Assembly: GCA_020047775.1 (NCBI GenBank)
Contig: JAIFNK010000314.1
Location: 1-13,093, forward strand
Reading direction: 5' to 3'
Length of the DNA stretch: 13,093 bases
Origin: Akkermansia sp.
Lineage (GTDB): Bacteria > Verrucomicrobiota > Verrucomicrobiia > Verrucomicrobiales > Akkermansiaceae
A program made the translations under genes and the position numbers. The notes beneath the pieces were generated by a model. That model saw only the letters and a program-made list of their open reading frames with translations, was not told the origin of the DNA and made no database searches. Positions 7,717 through 13,093 of the stretch are shown in pieces (the stretch's first letter is position 1; every line of letters starts with the position of its first letter).

Positions 7717-10700
7717 CTATCCGTTGTGGTCCGCCTTCACCGTGATCTTGCGCTCGATGCCCATGCTTGGAATCGATAGCAAGCCAGCCTTCAAGTCGAG
7801 CTTGGCATCGGCACAAGCATGCATCAGCGCGTGCAGGGTGGGAGTGAGCACGATCATGTTCGAGCGTTCGTCCTCGCCACCGGTGCCAAGAGGATCGATG
7901 TGGTGAACCTCTAGCAGCAGTTCCACAAGCGAAGCGGGCACCCATTCAGGCAAGTCGTCACCCTCCACCTGGCTCGTCTGATAGAGCGACTTCAGCTCGC
8001 GCACCATCTTCCGGTTGCGTTCCAGGGCGGCGGTGTCGTTGCCATACTTCCGCCGCACCTCATCTTCATCGGACCCGGCCCAGTTCCCTTTGGTCGCAGT
8101 CGGCGCTCCTCCACTCGGGGTATTGGGGACGAACACAGGAACCTCATCGGCTCCTTTTCCGGTTGGCGCGGGGGCGGGCGTCCCAGCTCCTTTGCTGCCC
8201 TGAATCTGCCGTTGCAGAATCGCCAGCGCCTTGATGTTGATCCGCTCCACCACCGGAGCGAGCGCGGCGACGTATTCGTTGAATCCCAGCGCTGCGAGCA
8301 GTTCGGCATCGAGTTTCTCCGCCTCTTCTTTCAGCGGCGAGTCCAGACCGAGCGCCAGGTCCAGCGTCTTGCGGTCGATCGGCAGCACGTGCAGCACTGA
8401 CTCAGTGCCCTTGATGCTGGTCGAGATCGCCTCGTTGGGCGAATCACTCACGAAACCTGCCAGCGCCTTGATCAGTGCGCACCCTTGGTTGGACTTGATC
8501 AGAGCGAGGAAACGCTGCGCCTCCTTGGCCGCGTTCAGGCGGTCGAAATCCTCATCCAGCCCCTGCCTGCTGGCCTCGGTGGCGAGCAGATTTACAAGTT
8601 GGCCCACCACCCTCTCATAAGTGGCGGCCTCATTCCCCACCTTCGTGCTGAAGTCATCCAGCGTCTGCGCCGTCATCAGCTTGGGCAGGCCCGCGAGGCC
8701 AAGCAGGGAGTCTTGGACAGTCCGCGCCTTGTCCCATTCTTCCTGCGTCGGCAGTTCCTGGGTCTTGAGCTTGCACTCCCCGGGCAGGTCTTTAAGCGAA
8801 ACCGGATACGGGCTTCCATTTACCGTAAATGAGCAGTTCAACTGCGCCGCGCAGGCGAGGATGATCAGGTTCTCCAGCATTGGCGGGATGCCCCAGCCGA
8901 TCCAGTTCCGCAGTTCCGAAACCTTCACACCATCCAACCCATCGGGAGCCTTGCGGCGGAAGTGATCTTTCCAGTGCTCGCCGGGCACGAAATACTGAGG
9001 TGCCATCTCGCCGAGTTTCAGCGGATTGGAGATCATCCGGATCATCTCACGCTGGCTTTTCTCCACCTCGACACGGCCTTCGCTCTGCTGGAGCGCGTCC
9101 AGGAACACATCAAGCACCCGCTGCACGAACGGAGCGGACAATTTCACGCTGTCGTCAAAATCCGGATGCTGCGGATACTGGCTGCTCATCGCCTGTTCCA
9201 GCAATTCGCTCATCGCCCCTTGCAGGTGGGTCGCGCCCGGGACGTGCAGTTGCAGGCCGGAGTCGAGGCTTTGGAAATGATCCACGCCATCCAAATTCCG
9301 CATTGTATCGATCACGCCGGTCTTGTCCTCCCGCAGGCCGTAGGCCGTCTGCAGGTGGGTGACCATGCGGTTGCGCAGCGCGTCGCGTTGATTGGTGAGG
9401 ATCGATTTGGCAGTGGTCTTGTCCTGCATCGAGAGATCGCTCACGTAGCCGTCAAAGGCATGCTCCGCGAGGATCGTTTCCAGCTTCACGAGTTTCCCGA
9501 GATCCTGGAGTGCCTGCTGGCTGAAGAACGAGGGCAACCACACCACGGTGCTGGTGGAGCCACGCTCTTCCCGATACTTCTGAAGCTGGGCACGGTCCGC
9601 CGAGGGTCCCTTGTTCGGATCCGCGTCGAGCGGATAGTCGATCACCAATTTCCATTCGCCTTCGTTGGCTTCCAACAGATCAAAATCCGCCTCCCAGACA
9701 TTCTTGAAGATCACCTTACAACGGCGGTCCGTGCCGCGCCAGCGGAAGCCGTGTTCCAGCCACAGCTTGTCCTCGCTGCGGAGTTCCAGTTGCTTGAAGA
9801 GGATCTCTTTCAAGCAGCGCAGGCGATTTCCGAAATTGTCCTGCGAGGCCGCCTTGTCGATGATGCCATCCACATCCACGCCTGTCAGTTGCAGGGAAAT
9901 GATCGGCGGCGTGCTTTCATCCACCTTGAGCTGTCCTACCCGGCCCGCCCATTCCCGGAACTTGCCTTCCGCGATGGATGCTTCCTGGCCCTTGATCCGG
10001 GTCTTGATCGTGCCGTGGTTGAGTGCGGAGAGTCGTGCAGGGGTCAGGCCGCGGAGCGTCTCCACCTCGGGCGCGAGGGCTGCTAACAAAACAGTCTTGA
10101 TCAGTCGGTCGTCGTTGCGGAGCGCCACCCGTTTCGGGTCGTCCATCGGCAATTCTTCAGCCGCTGCAAAGCTCAAGTCATGCGTCGCTTCCAGCATCGG
10201 CTTCAGGTTCTGCCGATAGAGCTTATCCGCCGTTTGGAAATGCTTCTTCATCTCGCTGCTGAAGGCATCGTCCCCCTTGGCGATCTGATCGTAGAGGTCA
10301 CCCACCGGCACCAACTCGCCGAGCTGCATCGTATCGCGCTGGTCGACGAGAAGCTGAAGCAGTATGCGCAGGGCGGTGCGCTCCCGCTGGAGCAGTGAGG
10401 ACACCGCCACCAGCGTATCCACCAGCGCCGGGCTGAATGGATAGAGATTCCGCCAGGCCTCAGGATTCGAGTTGGCCGTCATCAGCACATCACGCACTTC
10501 CTGCCGGACCGCCACGGTTTCCTCGAACTTGGCGTCGATCTGCCTGCGGGCGTCCGCGTTGATAGGTTTAAGCAGACGCTCAGAGGCGATCTCGGGCAGG
10601 TTCGTATCGCCCATCTTGATGGTTTCGAATCGACCCTCGAAATACTTCAACTGGTCGAGGAAATTCAGGTTCGCGGCACCGGCCACGTTGTCGCCCACCA

Positions 10701-11631
10701 GCTCCCGCAGGTCCCGCTGCCGGGCGATGAAGCTGATGATCGGGATCGGCCGCCGCATCTCCTGGGCCTCCACCAGTTTCGCCAGCTTGTTCACTTCCTG
10801 GTTGAGGAAGTCCACACTGCCTGAGCGACTGGCCAGCCACAGGACGAGTTCGTCCAAGAACAGGATCACTCCGTCGTATTTGAGGTTCTTGGCGTGACGG
10901 CTCAGCGCGGCCAGTCCCTTGTCCAGGTCCAGGTATTCGCCATCTTGCCGCACCGAGGTGATCAGGTGCTGCACCAGATCACTCACCAGATCGCCGTGGC
11001 GGTCCGAGGTCGGATCCTCTGCGGCGGTCTCATAACTCTCCGCCGTCCAGCCACCGGAGAGCGAACCCCAACGGCTTCCCCCACCTTGGTCGCCCTGGTT
11101 CAGTGCTTTGAAAAACGCGTCATCTCCCATCTGCGTCCGCAGGCCGGAGGCATTTTCCAGAATCGCCTGGGAACGGAACAGCGGTGGCACTGGTGCATCC
11201 GGGTGATGCTCCGCCACCCAATCCACGTAGCCCTCGAAAATCTTATCCTCCAGCGATACCGCCCCGATCATGTGATAGGGCACCATCAGGAATTTTTTCC
11301 CTTGCAGCCATGCGTCGTGTTTTTTCACCACCGGTGCCAGCTTCGGCAGCGCCCGCGCCTCGTGATTCCCTTCCAGCAGCAGATCCAGCACCGCCATGAA
11401 GTGCGACTTGCCGGAGCCAAAACTCCCGTGTAAGTAGCTGCCCCGGCTCTTGTTCGAATCGATCGCCCCCTTGATGAAGCCCAGCGCGTCATCGAAGTTC
11501 TGGACCAGTTCCTTGGTGACCACGTAGGTCCCCAGCGTCGATCCCGGGTCTGCAACGCCGGCGGTGAGCTTCAGAACGAAGTCGTCCTTGTTGACGCGCT
11601 CTTGGATGTGGATGAGTTCTCGGATTAACAT
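7717..11631 (-). CDS. pglY: PglY, large BREX P-loop ATPase (BrxC/PglY family) with C-terminal HNH-like domain
   Basis: The 1304-residue protein has the size and layout of the PglY/BrxC ATPases of BREX. A P-loop lies early, LHGSFGSGKSHF (67-78, Lys75), and a Walker B strand GVILFLDELVLWLA (254-267, Asp260-Glu261) comes about 185 residues later. The spacing and the FGSGKSHF form are typical of the family. The long middle and C-terminal region is mostly helical and has no other motif that I recognise. From about 1145 to 1186 there is a linker rich in Pro, Gly, Ala and Thr. It is followed by an HNH-like domain (about 1215-1275) with LLEVHHIDPL (His1243-His1244), Asn1258 and His1267. In type 2 BREX, PglY acts with PglX, PglZ and PglW to mark host DNA and block phage; the ATPase presumably drives or licenses that complex. 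The ATG at 11631 is 21 nt after the preceding stop and has no clear Shine-Dalgarno. Confidence 0.9.
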   Translation of the reverse strand: MLIRELIHIQERVNKDDFVLKLTAGVADPGSTLGTYVVTKELVQNFDDALGFIKGAIDSNKSRGSYLHGSFGSGKSHFMAVLDLLLEGNHEARALPKLAPVVKKHDAWLQGKKFLMVPYHMIGAVSLEDKIFEGYVDWVAEHHPDAPVPPLFRSQAILENASGLRTQMGDDAFFKALNQGDQGGGSRWGSLSGGWTAESYETAAEDPTSDRHGDLVSDLVQHLITSVRQDGEYLDLDKGLAALSRHAKNLKYDGVILFLDELVLWLASRSGSVDFLNQEVNKLAKLVEAQEMRRPIPIISFIARQRDLRELVGDNVAGAANLNFLDQLKYFEGRFETIKMGDTNLPEIASERLLKPINADARRQIDAKFEETVAVRQEVRDVLMTANSNPEAWRNLYPFSPALVDTLVAVSSLLQRERTALRILLQLLVDQRDTMQLGELVPVGDLYDQIAKGDDAFSSEMKKHFQTADKLYRQNLKPMLEATHDLSFAAAEELPMDDPKRVALRNDDRLIKTVLLAALAPEVETLRGLTPARLSALNHGTIKTRIKGQEASIAEGKFREWAGRVGQLKVDESTPPIISLQLTGVDVDGIIDKAASQDNFGNRLRCLKEILFKQLELRSEDKLWLEHGFRWRGTDRRCKVIFKNVWEADFDLLEANEGEWKLVIDYPLDADPNKGPSADRAQLQKYREERGSTSTVVWLPSFFSQQALQDLGKLVKLETILAEHAFDGYVSDLSMQDKTTAKSILTNQRDALRNRMVTHLQTAYGLREDKTGVIDTMRNLDGVDHFQSLDSGLQLHVPGATHLQGAMSELLEQAMSSQYPQHPDFDDSVKLSAPFVQRVLDVFLDALQQSEGRVEVEKSQREMIRMISNPLKLGEMAPQYFVPGEHWKDHFRRKAPDGLDGVKVSELRNWIGWGIPPMLENLIILACAAQLNCSFTVNGSPYPVSLKDLPGECKLKTQELPTQEEWDKARTVQDSLLGLAGLPKLMTAQTLDDFSTKVGNEAATYERVVGQLVNLLATEASRQGLDEDFDRLNAAKEAQRFLALIKSNQGCALIKALAGFVSDSPNEAISTSIKGTESVLHVLPIDRKTLDLALGLDSPLKEEAEKLDAELLAALGFNEYVAALAPVVERINIKALAILQRQIQGSKGAGTPAPAPTGKGADEVPVFVPNTPSGGAPTATKGNWAGSDEDEVRRKYGNDTAALERNRKMVRELKSLYQTSQVEGDDLPEWVPASLVELLLEVHHIDPLGTGGEDERSNMIVLTPTLHALMHACADAKLDLKAGLLSIPSMGIERKITVKADHNG
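7807..7962 (-). other. HNH-like endonuclease domain at the C-terminus of PglY
   Basis: This segment encodes about residues 1224-1275 of PglY. The text LLEVHHIDPLGTGGEDERSN followed by MIVLTPTLHALMH aligns by eye with the McrA-like HNH pattern (I/L-E-V-H-H, P-L, G-G-x-D, N-L-I-x-L-x-P-x-x-H-x-x-x-H). The His pair (1243-1244), Asn1258 and His1267 sit where the HNH residues belong. The zinc-ribbon cysteines usual in this family are replaced: Ser1220 and Glu1223 stand where CxxC would be, and LTPTLH replaces LCPNCH. The fold call is good; whether the domain still cuts DNA is open. Confidence 0.7.
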
Positions 11632-11652
11632 GAGGAAAGTTATTGGGAAAAT

Positions 11653-12555
11653 CTATAGAGAATGATTTGGAGTCTGATTCGGAGGCACTGATCCATCGTT
11701 CTCTTTTGTCAATGGATCTGGATCGAGCGGGGGCTTGTCTTTTGGAATCAGCTCTGGCTGGGAATCAATACTTTCGCGCGGCACCTGCTCGTCTCCATTT
11801 GTCTCGTTTGGTTCCAGATCAGAATTTGGATCTGAAGTCTTGGATGTAGTCTCAGGTAGTGGTGGCGGAGTGGGAATGGTTTTGGTGCCGCTCTCGTCCA
11901 CAGCTTTCTCAACGGGAACGGGCGGGGGAATCAGAAAATACCCAATGGCACCCGCTACTAACACACCTGCCCCGATGATCAATTTTCCTCGCCCGGTAAA
12001 TGGCGGGACTTGGGCGGTTTCTTTCTTCGCAGGTTCTGGATCCAGCAACCGAATCATCCTTCCTGCGCCATCCATGCCCCAGTGACCGAAGCGGGAGTTT
12101 TCTTCGAGATCTTTCCGAAGCTGAGCCAGAGTGGAATTGGGTTCTGCATCAGGCCATCCACCTTCGAGAGGTTTCGTATTGAGGGGGAGTCCACGCTCCT
12201 TTTCAAAGTAAGCAAGCAGTCCGGCTACCTGAGGGTGGGTGATCCCGTCCAAAGATAAAAGCCGCACCAAGGCGAAAAAATACCTTCCTGGCCGGCCGTG
12301 CTCATCCCTTCCTGCCGGATAAACACGATAGAGCCAGACAAATTCAGAGTGTCGGATCACACCCAGCAAGACCGCCTGTTGATCCGTAAATACCCGCTGT
12401 TCGGCAGGCCAACCCTGATGGATGAGAGCTGCAGCGGCCTTCCAAGACTCGTCAAATCTCACATTTCCCCACTGCCAGTTGCTACGGGAAACCCCACGCG
12501 AAGTATCATAAACTCCAGCTTCAATCACTTCTGCGTTCTGTGGCGTGCTCATCAT
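11653..12555 (-). CDS. Single-pass membrane protein with unknown N-terminal domain and proline-rich acidic tail
   Basis: I do not recognise this 300-residue protein with certainty. Residues 10-185 form a soluble domain with aromatic-rich stretches (SNWQWGNVRFDESW, RHSEFVWLYRVYPAGRD) and a motif GRDEHGRPGRYFFALVRLL (82-100). That motif is reminiscent of the N-terminal domain of GTPase-associated (GAP1) proteins of bacterial conflict systems, a similarity seen by eye only. A membrane segment follows (about 192-209, LIIGAGVLVAGAIGYFLI), preceded by GRGK. The last 90 residues are rich in Pro, Asp, Glu, Asn and Thr and look disordered. Positive residues before the membrane segment suggest the N-terminal domain is cytoplasmic and the tail is outside. 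Two adjacent ATGs (12555 and 12552) could start it, 9 nt after the PLAT gene stop. It ends 21 nt before pglY, so it is probably in the same operon. GC content here is visibly lower than in the BREX core. Confidence 0.78.
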   Translation of the reverse strand: MMSTPQNAEVIEAGVYDTSRGVSRSNWQWGNVRFDESWKAAAALIHQGWPAEQRVFTDQQAVLLGVIRHSEFVWLYRVYPAGRDEHGRPGRYFFALVRLLSLDGITHPQVAGLLAYFEKERGLPLNTKPLEGGWPDAEPNSTLAQLRKDLEENSRFGHWGMDGAGRMIRLLDPEPAKKETAQVPPFTGRGKLIIGAGVLVAGAIGYFLIPPPVPVEKAVDESGTKTIPTPPPLPETTSKTSDPNSDLEPNETNGDEQVPRESIDSQPELIPKDKPPLDPDPLTKENDGSVPPNQTPNHSL

Positions 12556-12564
12556 GGGTCGATT

Positions 12565-13059
12565 TTACATTCTGGAGTCATCCGATGTCAGAGTCACTTC
12601 CCAAGGATCATTTCCCGGATTGGATGAATCCCTGCCCAACCAGCGGGAACATGAAAAAGTGCTCACCATGCCAGTATTCTTGTTTGTCACATGAACGCTC
12701 TCTAAAAACCAAGCGGGTTTGTCTCCCGTATCCGTAATTTTCACTGACACGGCTTTTATCTCGCCAAGAGGTATCATCCTTCGTTCGAAAATGTTCGCTT
12801 CACCGTTTTCAAATAGCTTCGGCATGAGCAGGCTTTCATTCAATCGACCGAGAGTGGCATGACTTACCCGGTCATCATTTCCTGTCAGACTGATGATTAC
12901 GGGAGAGTCCGTCCCGGCTCCAGGTCTGTCGCCAGTAACAAACTTGAGTTCATATTTATCAGTGGCCAGAAAGTAAAAGCCGAGTGACAAGAAAGTAAGA
13001 ACAACAAACACGACGAGTAGTCTTACCTTTCTTGGAAGTGAGCGTATCAGGCCAACCAT
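12565..13059 (-). CDS. Membrane-anchored PLAT/LH2-domain protein
   Basis: From the ATG at 13059 the protein has 164 residues. An N-terminal basic stretch (RSLPRKVR) and a membrane segment (about 13-32, LLVVFVVLTFLSLGFYFLA) form a signal anchor. The rest is a PLAT/LH2 beta-sandwich: YELKFVTGDRPGAGTDSPVIISLTG (36-60), a central LFENGEANIFE (82-92), IPLGEIKAVSVKITDTGDKPAWFLESVHV (96-124) and a closing FSCSRWLGRD (135-144). The TGDxxGAGTD start, the PxWFLESVxV strand and the C-x-x-W end are the hallmarks of the domain, which binds lipids or membrane partners in other proteins. The basic N-terminus implies that PLAT faces the periplasm. The frame stays open to a GTG at 13092 at the window edge, so a longer start, or one beyond the window, is possible. 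I prefer 13059 because the residues before it are a Gly/Ser-rich run and ATG 13059 places the anchor at the N-terminus. Confidence 0.8.
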   Translation of the reverse strand: MVGLIRSLPRKVRLLVVFVVLTFLSLGFYFLATDKYELKFVTGDRPGAGTDSPVIISLTGNDDRVSHATLGRLNESLLMPKLFENGEANIFERRMIPLGEIKAVSVKITDTGDKPAWFLESVHVTNKNTGMVSTFSCSRWLGRDSSNPGNDPWEVTLTSDDSRM

Positions 13060-13093
13060 TCCCGCCGAACCGCCTGATAGCCCGCGCTGCACG

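Noticed and set aside
7709..7945. Upstream 79-codon extension of pglZ
   Set aside because: It overlaps the HNH-encoding end of pglY in another frame and gives a basic, Cys/His-rich peptide unlike PglZ. ATG 7708 fits the family start.
8962..10086. A 374-codon open frame on the plus strand inside pglY
   Set aside because: It lies fully antisense to a well-supported gene, its peptide has the His/Leu/Arg-rich look of an antisense frame in GC-rich DNA, and no motif is seen.
13045..13079. Inverted repeat TATCAGGC / GCCTGATA around the PLAT gene start, possible operator
   Set aside because: Eight-base arms with a 19-nt spacer are expected by chance a few times in 13 kb, and the repeat lies across a likely start codon with no other operator sign.
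1..13093. CRISPR array, insertion sequence or rRNA/tRNA gene
   Set aside because: No regularly spaced repeats, transposase frames, terminal inverted repeats or RNA gene signatures were found by reading both strands.

Overview
The window holds the 3' half of a phage-defence operon of the BREX/Pgl type, on the minus strand. Reading right to left (5' to 3' of the operon), it contains: a small membrane-anchored PLAT-domain protein, a second single-pass membrane protein of unknown function, a large PglY P-loop ATPase, a PglZ alkaline-phosphatase-like protein, a BrxD ATP-binding protein and a BrxHI Lhr-like helicase. The set pglY-pglZ-brxD-brxHI is the signature of type 2 BREX. The methyltransferase (pglX) and kinase (pglW) of a complete type 2 system are not here. 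If present, they should lie beyond the right edge, upstream in the operon. All six genes are tightly packed: gaps of 9, 21 and 8 nt, then overlaps of 1 and 4 nt. They are probably co-transcribed and partly translationally coupled.

Left part: positions 1-140 (minus) carry the first 46 codons of a gene cut by the window edge. Its peptide looks like the start of an excisionase-type helix-turn-helix (HTH_17/MerR-like) protein, hinting at a mobile-element or island boundary. A 166-nt stretch (141-306) with no recognisable feature separates it from a plus-strand gene (307-1557). That gene encodes a protein with a PIN-like acidic-residue pattern and a C-terminal SEC-C zinc motif, and it converges on brxHI with only 39 nt between the stop codons. 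A weak dyad lies in that gap.

The main unusual observations are two. PglY ends, after a Pro/Gly/Ala-rich linker, in an HNH-like domain that has kept its His/Asn core but lost the usual zinc-ribbon cysteines. The operon also carries two single-pass membrane proteins directly upstream of pglY. Together they suggest a BREX type 2 variant with a possible built-in nuclease or DNA-binding module and a membrane-associated module.

Organism: a bacterium with about 60% GC in the BREX core and about 50% GC at the right end (hand counts on sample lines only). The starts lack clear Shine-Dalgarno sequences. These features, with type 2 BREX and a SEC-C protein, would fit Verrucomicrobiota, but this is a tentative guess. 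The window alone does not settle the phylum.
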